Shown here in pieces: positions 52,908-61,739 of a DNA stretch of 64,000 nucleotides; the stretch's first letter is position 1, and every line of letters starts with the position of its first letter. The notes beneath the pieces were generated by a model that ran no database searches, was not told the DNA's origin, and was given only the letters and a program-made list of their open reading frames with translations. A program made the translations under genes and the position numbers. The stretch lies in contig ONCG01000015.1 of assembly GCA_900316285.1 (NCBI GenBank), forward strand, positions 94,174 to 158,173. Reading direction: 5' to 3'. This DNA is from an uncultured Prevotellaceae bacterium (GTDB taxonomy: Bacteria; Bacteroidota; Bacteroidia; Bacteroidales; Bacteroidaceae).

Positions 52908-54413
52908 CTACAGCACTCCTGCCTTAGCGATGAAGTAGAGCATGATGTAGCCGAGGACCATCGAGATGATACCCACGATCAGGCCAATCTTCGCCATGTC
53001 GTTCTGCTTCACCAGGTTGGTGGCGTATGCAAGAGCATTCGGCGGTGTGGAGATAGGCAGCACCATAGCGCTCGATGCAGCGACAGCCACACCGATGAGG
53101 ATGGTAGGCGTACCACCGATGGCAGCCAGCTTGTCGCCCATGGCTCCGCATACGAAGGCAAGAATAGGCATCAGCAGAGCTGCGGTTGCCGAGTTCGAGA
53201 TGAAGTTCGACAGGGCGTAGCAGATGATACCCGAGAGCAGCAGGATGAGAATCGGCGAGAACTCACCGAACGGGATGCTCTTCACAGCATTGGCGGCCAA
53301 ACCCGATGCGTTCAGGCCATAACCCAGGGCAAAACCACCGGCAACCATCCAGATCACCGACCAGTTGATTTCCTCCAGGTCGTACTTCGTGATGATACCG
53401 GTCAGGGCGAACACCACAAACGGAATCAGTGCCACAGTGTAGGAGTTGATGCCCGTGAGCTTATCGGTGAGCCAGAGCAGGACGGTTACGATGAAGGTCA
53501 CGATAACAATATATGTTTGCGTGTTCTTCTTCATGCCACCCTCAATCTTCAGCTCCACCGTCTTCTGCGAGAAGGGGAACAGCGTCTTCAGGATATACCA
53601 GCTGATGAACAGCAGCACGATGACCAGCGGCAGCATGAACATCATCCATTCACCGAAGCCCATACCCATGTTCAGTCCCTCAGGATCGTTCAGGTACTTC
53701 AGTGCGATGGTGTTCGGAGGCGTACCGATAGGCGTGCCCATACCACCGAGGTTGGCAGCAACGGGAATGCTCAGTGCCATTGCGATACGGCCCTTGCCCT
53801 CGGGAGGCAGCTGCTTGAACACAGGCGTGAGGAACGTCAGCATCATAGCTGCTGTAGCGGTGTTCGACACAAACATCGAGAACAAGCCCGTGATGAGCAA
53901 GAAGCCCAGCAACACGTTGTCGCTCTTACGGCCAAACGGCTTCAGCAAGGCCTTTGCCAACTGGGCATCGAGGCCCGTCTTCGTGGCAGCAATAGCCAGG
54001 ATGAATCCACCGATGAACAGCATGATCACAGGGTCGGCAAAGCAGGCCATAATGCCCTTGTAACTGAGTAGATCACCCACCTTCTCCGGGTTGCACATCC
54101 ACTTGATGCCACTATCGCTTGTGAAGAGTAGCATCATTCCGATGATGGCCACCGACGTGGCCCACGACGGCACCACCTCCATCAGCCACATCAGCGTAGC
54201 AAAGGCGAAGATGGCGATGATGCGCTGCTGCACAACGGTCAGATCCTCGATGCCGAAAGCTGTCGTCGGTAGGTTCCAAAGCAGCAACGTCACGAACAGC
54301 ACAATCAGCACCTGTGTCGTCTTGTTAAAAACTTTGTTGGGGTGAAATCGTTTCTCATAGCGTACCTTATGGTATGCCTCAACGAGATGAAATCCAGTAA
54401 AACTCTTAAACAT
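52908..54413 (-). CDS. SLC13/DASS-family anion symporter, 501 aa
   Basis: Second carrier of the same family, with SNTATAAMMLTFLTPV and SNSATAALLMPILAF plus IGTPPNTIALKYL and STPPNALAYATNLV. The N-terminal about 35 residues (YHKVRYEKRFHPNK) are basic and cytoplasmic. It is diverged from the neighbouring carrier, so probably an old duplication or separate acquisition rather than a recent copy. Separate transcription from its neighbour is indicated by the terminator and promoter between them. Confidence 0.92.
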   Translation of the reverse strand: MFKSFTGFHLVEAYHKVRYEKRFHPNKVFNKTTQVLIVLFVTLLLWNLPTTAFGIEDLTVVQQRIIAIFAFATLMWLMEVVPSWATSVAIIGMMLLFTSDSGIKWMCNPEKVGDLLSYKGIMACFADPVIMLFIGGFILAIAATKTGLDAQLAKALLKPFGRKSDNVLLGFLLITGLFSMFVSNTATAAMMLTFLTPVFKQLPPEGKGRIAMALSIPVAANLGGMGTPIGTPPNTIALKYLNDPEGLNMGMGFGEWMMFMLPLVIVLLFISWYILKTLFPFSQKTVELKIEGGMKKNTQTYIVIVTFIVTVLLWLTDKLTGINSYTVALIPFVVFALTGIITKYDLEEINWSVIWMVAGGFALGYGLNASGLAANAVKSIPFGEFSPILILLLSGIICYALSNFISNSATAALLMPILAFVCGAMGDKLAAIGGTPTILIGVAVAASSAMVLPISTPPNALAYATNLVKQNDMAKIGLIVGIISMVLGYIMLYFIAKAGVL

Positions 54414-54452
54414 CTTTTTATTTACTATTTACGAAATTTCGATTTTTCCGCT

Positions 54453-54540
54453 GCGCAGCAGCATTGAACGCGCGAAGCGCATTGCGCTCGGCTCTGCCGC
54501 TTTCGTAGCAAAGCGGAGAAAGAACGGCCGCAGGCCGATT
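54453..54540. repeat. Mini-hairpin array j upstream of the SLC13 gene
   Basis: CTGCGCAGCAG, GCGAAGCGC, GGCTCTGCC, CGCTTTCGTAGCAAAGCG and GGCCGCAGGCC units in a row, between start codon and promoter. Confidence 0.72.
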
Positions 54541-54548
54541 TCGGGGTG

Positions 54549-54578
54549 CAAAGGTACAAAAAAGTTTTGAGTAACAAG
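54549..54578 (-). promoter_or_regulatory. Probable promoter of the SLC13 gene 52908-54413
   Basis: Minus-strand TACCTTTG (54549-54556) with CTTG-like sequence 18 bases upstream. The leader of about 130 bases contains hairpin array j. Confidence 0.55.
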
Positions 54579-54951
54579 TTTCAAGTTTCGAGTTTTTTCA
54601 AATCCAACTCCCACAAACTTCAATTCTCTTACCGAGACTGCAACCAATATCCTCATTTTGCAATCTCGGCATGGCAAAATTGCCTGCAACACCCAACATG
54701 TAGGGGCAAATGAAGAAAGGATGCATTTCGTAGTCCCCTCCTTCTGGAAGGAGGGGCAGGGGGTGGTAGAGATAAATACTGACATTTCCTATTAAAATCT
54801 AAATATTTAAAATAAGTCAAACCTTGTTTATCTCTACCACCCCTAACCCCTCCTTCCAGAAGGAGGGGACCACAGGCAGCGTCTTTCCATCCTTTCTCCA
54901 TTTGCCCCCTACAATCAGGCACAAAATATCGGTACGGCTAATAACCTCTTC
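54579..54951. mobile_element. Gap with a 144-bp inverted-repeat element (54730-54873)
   Basis: The arms begin GTAGTCCCCTCCTTCTGGAA and end AGAAGGAGGGGACCAC, each about 47 bases (54730-54776 and 54827-54873), around an A/T-rich centre. A related 94-bp element is at 60702-60795. No gene in the gap; the element may also end transcription of the glycosidase operon. Confidence 0.7.
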
Positions 54952-57477
54952 CTACTGCCGTAACTTCTTGCCGTCTTTCACGACGATGCCGTGATAGCTG
55001 GAGTCGACACGCTGACCCGATAGGTTGTACATGCCACCTTGCCAGCCTGACGGCTGCAAGGAAGACGGAGTCCGGACGCCACGCTCGCCCTCTGAGGGGA
55101 AGAGCTGACCGTTGTCGATTCCCGATGTGTTGTCTCCAAGACGGAAGAGGCGAACGCCATGACTGGGGACAGCCGTAGTGATAGTGCCCGTGGCAGTTCC
55201 AAGCGGCTCTTGTGCCCAGATGTCGTAGAGCGGTACAGCTTCGTCGGCCGCATAGCCCAGTTGTGTGAGGTCGAAGGTATATGGTTCCTGGCGAGTGGTA
55301 TAGACCATAAATTCCATCGTGGTGCCGGTAGCAGAGGTGTTGTCGACATCGCACGACGAGTCGTAGCCACAAAGCGTGCGGAAAGTCTTATAGGTGTGAC
55401 CGGCTGGCAGGTCGTAGACGAGTGTACACTGCGCATTCATGCCGAGTCCCTTTGCATAGGTCTTCCCGTCCACACGCAGCGAACCGCCCTCCACGTTCTG
55501 GTTCACATGCAGCGTCCCCCACTCCGAGGAATAGGACGTGGCGGTGAGCGTGGTGAGTGAGGTTTCGTTTCCGTCGGCATCGATGAGCACGGGATCTACG
55601 AGGTCTGCCCGGTCATAGGCAAAGCCGTCGCCATAGTTGCTCACGACAATCTTCAGCTGCTCTGCTCCCTCCACGTCGGCTTCAAGCGTAGCACTCTTGG
55701 CCCCGGTGCGCGAGATGAGTCCTGAGCGTGCTGCCGCATCGTCTTGTTCGCTGGTGAGCGGATTCTGTGCGAACACCATGAAGCGAATCGAAGTCGTTGC
55801 ACCCGCTTGGCCGATACCTGAGTCGTCGGCTGCAGCCATAGCGCGGAAGCGTGCCACATCCATCGTTTCAGGAATCTGGAAGAAGATGGCGGCATTGGCA
55901 TCGGCAGAGAATCCACGGTCGTAGCTGACGCCCATCACTTTCATCTTTCCACCGTTGTCCACATTACGATTCTCATACACGCGATTGAAGTAGCTATTGG
56001 TGAACTGGCGGGTTTTGTAATCGCCCGTCAGAGCCACCTCCGTGCCATCGCGCAGCACGAGTGTGGGGTTGATCCAGTCGCCGTGGTCGTAGTTGAAGTT
56101 GTCGCCGCCATCGTCAATCACCAGCACGAGCGTCTTCTCGCCTTCGGGCCACTCTATGTCGACGTCAACGGCATGGCCGTCGGTGGTATAGGCAATCGTC
56201 TCGGAACGATACAGCGCCTTCTGACCTACTACCCAGCGGGTGTTGTCGCGCTGAAACAATGCCAGATAGCGGTTGCCCGTGGCGGGATCAGTGCTAGTCC
56301 ATGCCACCCGGCCGAGGTCCTCATCGTTCATCACCTGATGAGCATTCTCCCCGTATTTATGCATCTGGTGATACTCCTCGTTGTTCAGCAGCGAGAGCGT
56401 GAATGCATCGTTTTTCGTCATCTCGCCTCCGAAGAACAATGGCGAGTGGCAGATGCCCCAAAGCGTCATCATCGTGAGCTGTTCGTTCTGCGTGAGGCGT
56501 GTCCAGCGACCCTTGTCGGCAGCCGTATAACCCGCATCGCCAATGGTCATCGCGATTTGTCCTAACGGCAACATGTCGCAGTCGGCGTAGTTTCCCGGCC
56601 GTGCATAGCGGCTCCAGGCGTCAGCCTCTGCAAAGACCGCGTCCACCTGGCTCCACGTGTCCCAAAGGTCGTCCATCATACGCCACATATTGGCATTTGC
56701 CAGACAGTCGTCAGCATAGGTAAGCTGTGTCTTACCCGGCGAAAGCGATAACACGATGGGACGCCCCGTCTGGTCGATGGCGCGGCGTATCATGTGGAGT
56801 TCATCCGAATAGAACGGCCGCGACAGGTCGTCAATCTTCAAGAAGTCGACGCCCCATGAGGCATAGAGATCCATGATGGAGTTGTAGTATAACTGTCCAT
56901 ACTGGTTGTTGCGCACCAGCAGGTTGTCCTTCAGCCACGTGCAGGGCGACGTGGTGCCGTTGTACACTTGTGCCCACGATGTCTGCTCGCTGCCCATCAG
57001 CTTGTAGTTGCTGCCCACGACAGCCTTTGGCACACCTCGCATGATATGAATGCCCAGCTTCAGTCCCATCCGGTGTAGCTTCTCTGCCAACGGACGGAAG
57101 CCCACGTTCACGCCGTCCTCCATGCACGAAGGGAATCGCGACGGCGAGGGCAGGTAGCGGCCATACTCGTCGAGCACGTAGTCCTGCGTGCCGCGCTGGT
57201 TGTAGTTGCCACCACCGAGCGAGGGGTGGTTACAATACCAGCGTATGTCGATGACCACGTATTCCCATCCGTGGCGCACCAGGTCGTTGTCCACCAGATA
57301 CTGTGCGTTCTGCAGCACTTCTTTCTCCGTTACGCTAGAGTAGTAGCAGTCCCACGAGTTCCAACCCATGGGCGGTGTCATGGCCCATGTGCGGAATGTA
57401 GCCACGTCCTCGGTCTGTGCCCAGCAGGTCGTTATGACACAGCCGAGCAGCGATAAAGCAATGATAATCTTCTTCAT
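54952..57477 (-). CDS. GH27-like alpha-galactosidase with NPCBM-type modules, 841 aa
   Basis: Secreted glycosidase. Signal peptide MKKIIIALSLLGCVITTCWA, then a GH27 barrel: PPMGWNSWDCYYSSVTE, VVIDIRWYC, GVDFLKIDDLS (nucleophile Asp near 214) and PGNYADCDML (acid/base Asp near 300). A beta-sandwich and two NPCBM-like carbohydrate-binding modules follow (each with GxSYDRGFSADANA / GKTYAKGLGMNAQ). The tail MYNLSGQRVDSSYHGIVV resembles a type IX secretion sorting tail. Substrate is an alpha-galactoside or alpha-GalNAc glycan. 20 bases behind the preceding operon gene. Confidence 0.88.
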   Translation of the reverse strand: MKKIIIALSLLGCVITTCWAQTEDVATFRTWAMTPPMGWNSWDCYYSSVTEKEVLQNAQYLVDNDLVRHGWEYVVIDIRWYCNHPSLGGGNYNQRGTQDYVLDEYGRYLPSPSRFPSCMEDGVNVGFRPLAEKLHRMGLKLGIHIMRGVPKAVVGSNYKLMGSEQTSWAQVYNGTTSPCTWLKDNLLVRNNQYGQLYYNSIMDLYASWGVDFLKIDDLSRPFYSDELHMIRRAIDQTGRPIVLSLSPGKTQLTYADDCLANANMWRMMDDLWDTWSQVDAVFAEADAWSRYARPGNYADCDMLPLGQIAMTIGDAGYTAADKGRWTRLTQNEQLTMMTLWGICHSPLFFGGEMTKNDAFTLSLLNNEEYHQMHKYGENAHQVMNDEDLGRVAWTSTDPATGNRYLALFQRDNTRWVVGQKALYRSETIAYTTDGHAVDVDIEWPEGEKTLVLVIDDGGDNFNYDHGDWINPTLVLRDGTEVALTGDYKTRQFTNSYFNRVYENRNVDNGGKMKVMGVSYDRGFSADANAAIFFQIPETMDVARFRAMAAADDSGIGQAGATTSIRFMVFAQNPLTSEQDDAAARSGLISRTGAKSATLEADVEGAEQLKIVVSNYGDGFAYDRADLVDPVLIDADGNETSLTTLTATSYSSEWGTLHVNQNVEGGSLRVDGKTYAKGLGMNAQCTLVYDLPAGHTYKTFRTLCGYDSSCDVDNTSATGTTMEFMVYTTRQEPYTFDLTQLGYAADEAVPLYDIWAQEPLGTATGTITTAVPSHGVRLFRLGDNTSGIDNGQLFPSEGERGVRTPSSLQPSGWQGGMYNLSGQRVDSSYHGIVVKDGKKLRQ

Positions 57478-57497
57478 AACAGAACTTTCTTGTAGTT

Positions 57498-58481
57498 TTA
57501 CTTTCCTTGTCTGAACACCAACCATGGGATGATGCCCTTCCATTTCTTATGTGGGTAGTCGTCGGGATTTCCGATGTCGTGGCGCTGTCCGTCGGCCGAG
57601 CGATAGAAGCAGTAATCGGTGCCACCGGTAATGTAGATGGCATCCACAAATCCATATTCGCGCAAGGCATCGGAAAAGTCATAGAGCGTCTCCTTGTTGT
57701 GGGTTGCTATATAATATAAGGTGTCCCCCATTCTACCAATGGCACGACGCTCCACCTTGCCATGCAGGTGGAACACGGAGGGCATTTCGCCATCGCTCAC
57801 GAGGATGAACTGCCGGAAGAAAGAGCCTCCACGCTCTACCACGTAGTCCTTCACCTTGTCGCTGCGGCCGATGCCGATCACCATTTGCCCGTCGGCCATC
57901 GCCATATAGCCCAGGCGCGAGCGGTCGCTTCGCAACTCCTTGCCCTCGGCCACCAGCGACCCGATGTATCTGCCGCCAGCCATCTGCTCCCCATTGTATC
58001 TATCATATTCTATCTGCGACCCGGTGTATTTATCGTAGGCCTTGTGGTCGGCAGAACGGCAATAGAGGAACACCGACTGGTCGGCCGTGTCGGGTTCCTG
58101 GAATTCTATGCTTGCCTGCAGGCCATGAATGGCATAGAAGTCGAGCGCCACGCCGAGAACGCTGTCGCTCGTCATCACCACCTCAGGCGTCTCCTTCACG
58201 GCGGGCAGCTTCAGCTTGGCAATGTTCTCAGCCGGAGTCGTCGACACGGGAACGCCAATGTGGTAGTAGTAACGCCAGTAGTGGTAGCCCGCCAGCAGAC
58301 CGGCTGCCAGCAACAACGCAGCAACGGCCATCAGCAACCACCGTAGCCACGGGCGGAGCCGAGGCTTTTCCACCTTCACCGAGCCAGTGGGCACCACGGT
58401 TTCATCGTCGTCACGCTCTATGATAATGATAGGCGTTTCGGGCTTCTGCAAATCCATATTGCTCTTCTCTATGCTACTCAT
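57498..58481 (-). CDS. Membrane-anchored phosphodiester-glycosidase (NAGPA)-like protein, 327 aa
   Basis: One membrane helix (about 44-66) after a cytoplasmic N-terminus, then an extracytoplasmic domain. The C-terminal block LYDFSDALREYGFVDAIYIT followed by GGTDYCFYR resembles the NAGPA/DUF2233 signature (helix, lG-hDAl-hDGG). An internal imperfect repeat YDKYTGSQIEYDRYNGEQM lies near the middle. The start at 58481 is supported by AAGGAG 7 bases upstream and overlaps the LytTR stop by 8 bases. Function inferred only from fold pattern. Confidence 0.65.
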   Translation of the reverse strand: MSSIEKSNMDLQKPETPIIIIERDDDETVVPTGSVKVEKPRLRPWLRWLLMAVAALLLAAGLLAGYHYWRYYYHIGVPVSTTPAENIAKLKLPAVKETPEVVMTSDSVLGVALDFYAIHGLQASIEFQEPDTADQSVFLYCRSADHKAYDKYTGSQIEYDRYNGEQMAGGRYIGSLVAEGKELRSDRSRLGYMAMADGQMVIGIGRSDKVKDYVVERGGSFFRQFILVSDGEMPSVFHLHGKVERRAIGRMGDTLYYIATHNKETLYDFSDALREYGFVDAIYITGGTDYCFYRSADGQRHDIGNPDDYPHKKWKGIIPWLVFRQGK

Positions 58482-58842
58482 AATTGTCTCCTTTCTCTTC
58501 TTCAAGAAGCTCTTTCAGTTTTTTCAACGAGTCACGCGACACCTGCACCGGTGCTATCTCACCCGTAATCGTCTGACCACCGAACACCAGCATCTGGTCG
58601 GTGAGGTTCACCACGTGTATGTAGCGTTTGTTCACAATCAGACTGCGTCCCACGCGCACGAACACATTGTTACGCAGCAGTTGGAACACCTCGTCGAAGA
58701 AGTGCAGCTGGAAGGTCATCTTCCGCTTCTTTCCGTTCGTCAGCATCAAGTCAGAATAGTTGCCGTCGGCCCGAACATACACTATCTCGTTCGTTGCCAC
58801 CCGCACCAGTTCCGTCGATGTCGATATCTTCAGCCACTCCAT
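58474..58842 (-). CDS. Stand-alone LytTR DNA-binding regulator, 122 aa
   Basis: LytTR domain covering most of the protein: NEIVYVRADGNYSDLML, a beta-rich core and FFDEVFQLLRNNVFVRVGRSLIVNKRYI. No receiver domain. First gene of an operon with the glycosidase-like genes, so it may control this operon and the glycan uptake around it. Confidence 0.9.
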   Translation of the reverse strand: MEWLKISTSTELVRVATNEIVYVRADGNYSDLMLTNGKKRKMTFQLHFFDEVFQLLRNNVFVRVGRSLIVNKRYIHVVNLTDQMLVFGGQTITGEIAPVQVSRDSLKKLKELLEEEKGDNYE

Positions 58843-58907
58843 GGTTTAATTGTTCTCTTCTTTTTATTATAATTGCCTAGACATGGTTCCTTCATGCTCT
58901 TTGAGCG

Positions 58908-58938
58908 CAAAGATAATAATAATTTTCCAAACACCAAA
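58908..58938 (-). promoter_or_regulatory. Promoter of the LytTR/glycosidase operon
   Basis: Minus-strand TTTG (58935-58938), 19 bases, TATCTTTG (58908-58915), about 60 bases before the LytTR start. Confidence 0.85.
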
Positions 58939-58972
58939 ATAAAAAACCATGATATCTCAGAGCTGGCACACC

Positions 58973-59617
58973 CTACCCACTCACAAAGCTCCACAGCAGC
59001 AATGGCTTCGTCTCGCGCTTGATAATCGGATAGAGATAGTTCATTCCACGGGAGGAGACGGTGACACAGCCCGCACAACACTTGCCGTTCAAGGGTATAT
59101 ACTTGCGCCAGCAGTTGAGGTCCACCCACCCGGATTGGTGAATCATCAATGCTCGGCCATAAGCCGTCTGATTGTCTATGTCCATGCCCTTCAGGCGAAA
59201 TCCACGCTTGTTGCGTCTGCCATGTTCCTTTGTGACGAGGAAGCGCCCAAGTGCCGAACACTTGCTCCCGGGTCGATTGCTGAAGCGGGCACGCTTGTCG
59301 GTGCTTCCGCCACCAGGACCATGCATCGCATAAGTGCTGGCCGCAATTTTCCGCTTCCGATAGTCCCACACATAGAGGCGGGGCGTGCCGGAGGGCACCG
59401 AATAGTCAACAAACAACGCATAGTGCTCGTTCATGTTGTGGCGACGGGCGAACGCCAAAGCCTTGTCTGCCCGCTCCTCAATGGTTTTATACTCCCGTCG
59501 GTCGGGCAACTCAGGCTTCCCGTAGTATTTCCATGCCCAATGCAGACCGAATGTAGCCACAGCGAGCACCACTAGCATCGCAGCCCAAAGGATGCGCCAT
59601 TTCTTCTTGTGTTTCAT
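58973..59617 (-). CDS. YkuD_2-type L,D-transpeptidase-like protein, 214 aa
   Basis: N-terminal membrane anchor (about 8-28), then a YkuD-like catalytic domain with the His of ALMIHQSG and the Cys motif CCAGCVTVSSRG (SxGC-type). LYVWDYRKRKIAASTYAMHG and SALGRFLVTKEH fit the family. It acts on peptidoglycan peptides in the periplasm. A TGATG overlap couples it to a 26-codon frame upstream (59617-59697). Confidence 0.85.
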   Translation of the reverse strand: MKHKKKWRILWAAMLVVLAVATFGLHWAWKYYGKPELPDRREYKTIEERADKALAFARRHNMNEHYALFVDYSVPSGTPRLYVWDYRKRKIAASTYAMHGPGGGSTDKRARFSNRPGSKCSALGRFLVTKEHGRRNKRGFRLKGMDIDNQTAYGRALMIHQSGWVDLNCWRKYIPLNGKCCAGCVTVSSRGMNYLYPIIKRETKPLLLWSFVSG

Positions 59618-59697
59618 CACTTCTCATTGTTTGAGGCTGCCGTGAGCACCACGATGGATACACACAGCAGCGCGATTTCAGCAATTACCATCATCAT
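59617..59697 (-). CDS. 26-residue membrane peptide upstream of the YkuD_2 gene
   Basis: Short frame MMMVIAEIALLCVSIVVLTA then ASNNEK, with one hydrophobic helix and a polar end. Its stop overlaps the next start as TGATG, which suggests translational coupling. The size allows no family call; it may be a leader or small membrane protein. Confidence 0.4.
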   Translation of the reverse strand: MMMVIAEIALLCVSIVVLTAASNNEK

Positions 59698-59737
59698 AGA
59701 TATTGGTTAACAGAGCTTCCGCAACTTCGATCAAAAA

Positions 59738-60436
59738 TTAAATACACTGTAACAATTCTTTTTGGCAAGTTTCACACAAGCCGTTTTTATTCGAGAAATC
59801 GGCATGTCCATTGGCATCTTTCATGATACACGTTGGAACATCCTTCGGACAATGATGGTATTGGAAATAGGTATGGATGAACTCATGCGAAACCACTTTC
59901 CACATGTTCTTTCGGTTCTTCACTCGATAGGTCGACACCACGCAGGCCTTCTTCGGTATCAGACTCAATCCCAGCACGCCCCAGTCCTCATGGCCCTTGT
60001 AGCTCACAGAGATGTCTTTGTGCGTGAGGCCGACGATGACATGCTGTCCGTTGGCATCCTTTTCCAACGAACGAATAATCTTGTCGGCACGATAGCGCGT
60101 GTGGGCGTCGTTCTGCAGCGAGTCCGCCAGCGGTTTGTTGGGTAGCACGTCGATTGCCGTTCCCACATCTGTCATCAGAGGCACCAAGTGCTGCTCCAAT
60201 TCTTTCTTCAGGCGCAAGGCTTCCTCCTGAGTGAAATTGCCCAGAGGTTGCAAGGAAATCAGCACCATAGGACATGTGCAGAGCGTGTCTGCCGCGTCCT
60301 CGCCGGCATCGCTTGTCTCGCAGTTCACCAATGTTCCTAACCACGAAAGGAACAATCCTGCCAGCACCATAGCGGCAACCAGCACGCTAACGAGCCATGT
60401 GCCTGCTTTCTTCCATTTCAGTTTGTCTAATTTCAT
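59738..60436 (-). CDS. Archaemetzincin-like metalloprotease, membrane anchored, 232 aa
   Basis: N-terminal membrane helix (about 12-32), then an archaemetzincin-like domain: VVSTYRVKN, the zinc motif HEFIHTYFQYHHC, a CIM and a C-terminal CETC pair. Archaemetzincins have HExxHxxGxxHCx4CxM with CxxC; here Phe replaces the Gly and one residue is extra before the first Cys, so the zinc geometry may differ. Substrate unknown. The Met-turn-like CIM and CxxC are retained. Confidence 0.75.
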   Translation of the reverse strand: MKLDKLKWKKAGTWLVSVLVAAMVLAGLFLSWLGTLVNCETSDAGEDAADTLCTCPMVLISLQPLGNFTQEEALRLKKELEQHLVPLMTDVGTAIDVLPNKPLADSLQNDAHTRYRADKIIRSLEKDANGQHVIVGLTHKDISVSYKGHEDWGVLGLSLIPKKACVVSTYRVKNRKNMWKVVSHEFIHTYFQYHHCPKDVPTCIMKDANGHADFSNKNGLCETCQKELLQCI

Positions 60437-60925
60437 ATTTATCTTCTAAATTATTGGAAACTATATAGAATTTGACCTTGAAAATGTAGGGACGCGACGT
60501 GTCTCGTTTTTGGAGGGGAAGAGCAAAATCCAGTTACGCGGCACGCCGCGTCCCTACATGTGAGAGATAAAAAGCATATAACTACCATATTTTTCCCCTC
60601 CTGTAGGGGCAGACCCCTGTGTCTGCCCGAGAAGATGATGTAGGTTGTGTCTTGGGGCGTGGGTGTGTCAAAATGAAATAATGGATGAAAAGACGCTGCC
60701 AGTAGTCCCCTCCTCCTGGGAGGAGGGGTTAGGGGTGGTAGAGAAGAATAATGATATACCACCCCTGACCCCTCCTTCCAGAAGGAGGGGACTACAAATT
60801 GACTCCTTGCTCTATTTTGACACACCCTCCTACACGCCAGATATTTAACATCACCAATAATGGTTTTCTTATGTCCATCTTTGTTTTATTTTGTTTTTTC
60901 GGAAGCGCCGCACTGCGGATCATTG
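60437..60925. mobile_element. Repeat-element cluster between archaemetzincin and DUF4846 genes
   Basis: No gene. In order: 74-bp GTAGGGACGCG element (60485-60558), GTAGGGGCAGACCCCTGTGT hairpin (60603-60628), then a nested inverted repeat with outer arms GGTGTGTCAAAAT/ATTTTGACACACC (60662-60674, 60814-60826) around the 94-bp AGTAGTCCCC...GGGGACTAC element (60702-60795). Confidence 0.75.
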
Positions 60926-61714
60926 TCAATTAGTAAACCGCCTCAAATCACTGGCCTTATAGTGGAACACGGCAAGGAGCAGGTTCTCGGCATCCTCGTC
61001 GAGCGTGAACCACGGCGAGCGAATGGGATTCTCGAAGTTGCGCAGCACATGAATATTTCTCGCTGGCGTATTGCCTTCTGCCAAGAGGAACACCTTCTTG
61101 CCGCGTTTGTTCACCGCCACATCCACCACCATCACGGCATGTCCGTACTTCTGACCATAGCGGGCAGGATAGACAAACACATCGCCTGGCTGCATGTCGG
61201 CCAACCGCCGCGTCTTCATCTCACGGCTCAGCGAGAACGTGCTCGCCACGCCATAGAGATTTCTCAGATAGCGCTCGAAGGCCTTGCGCGACGAGCCTCC
61301 GCCATAGCCGAGTGTCTTCCCGTTCACATTCTGGAAACGGATGCGACCGTATTGGCCCGTATGGTAGAGGTACTCCGCCCGCAACCGCATACACACGTCG
61401 GCACACTGCTCTGCATTCGACAGCAACGGCACATCCACCACAGCATAGTTCAGCGACTGAAAGCGCGACACGCCACCCGTGTAGAGCATCACCTTCTCCC
61501 CCTTCCTCTTCAGCGGAAGCTGTCGCAGAAAGCGTGCATAGGCAGCATCTTCGCCATCCACGCGCTCATATCCCCACGGCGTAGGAATGTCGCCAATCGT
61601 TGCGTAATTGTGCGGGTTGCTCGTCTTACTGCCCAAGAGCACCCACACGCCAAATCCACCTGCTGCCAACACCAGCAGGAACACACACAGAAAAATTCGT
61701 TTCATTGTCTTCAT
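60926..61714 (-). CDS. DUF4846-type exported protein, 262 aa
   Basis: N-terminal signal/anchor (IFLCVFLLVLAAGGFGVWVLL), then the DUF4846 pattern: YARFLRQLPLKRKGEKVMLYTG, YAVVDVPLLSNAEQCADVCMRLRAEYLY, and the late DVFVYPARYGQKYGHAVMVVDVA with an NlpC/CHAP-like Gly-His. Function not known; the Cys/His pattern hints at a hydrolase fold. It belongs to the set of small exported proteins behind the polysaccharide-degrading genes. Confidence 0.8.
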   Translation of the reverse strand: MKTMKRIFLCVFLLVLAAGGFGVWVLLGSKTSNPHNYATIGDIPTPWGYERVDGEDAAYARFLRQLPLKRKGEKVMLYTGGVSRFQSLNYAVVDVPLLSNAEQCADVCMRLRAEYLYHTGQYGRIRFQNVNGKTLGYGGGSSRKAFERYLRNLYGVASTFSLSREMKTRRLADMQPGDVFVYPARYGQKYGHAVMVVDVAVNKRGKKVFLLAEGNTPARNIHVLRNFENPIRSPWFTLDEDAENLLLAVFHYKASDLRRFTN

Positions 61715-61739
61715 ACCTTTTTTATTTATACGTCTCTTT

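Noticed and set aside
54429-54922. Small minus-strand frames between the SLC13 and glycosidase genes
   Set aside because: They consist of repeat-element arms (PPSRRRGL-type translation) and microrepeats without gene-like signals.
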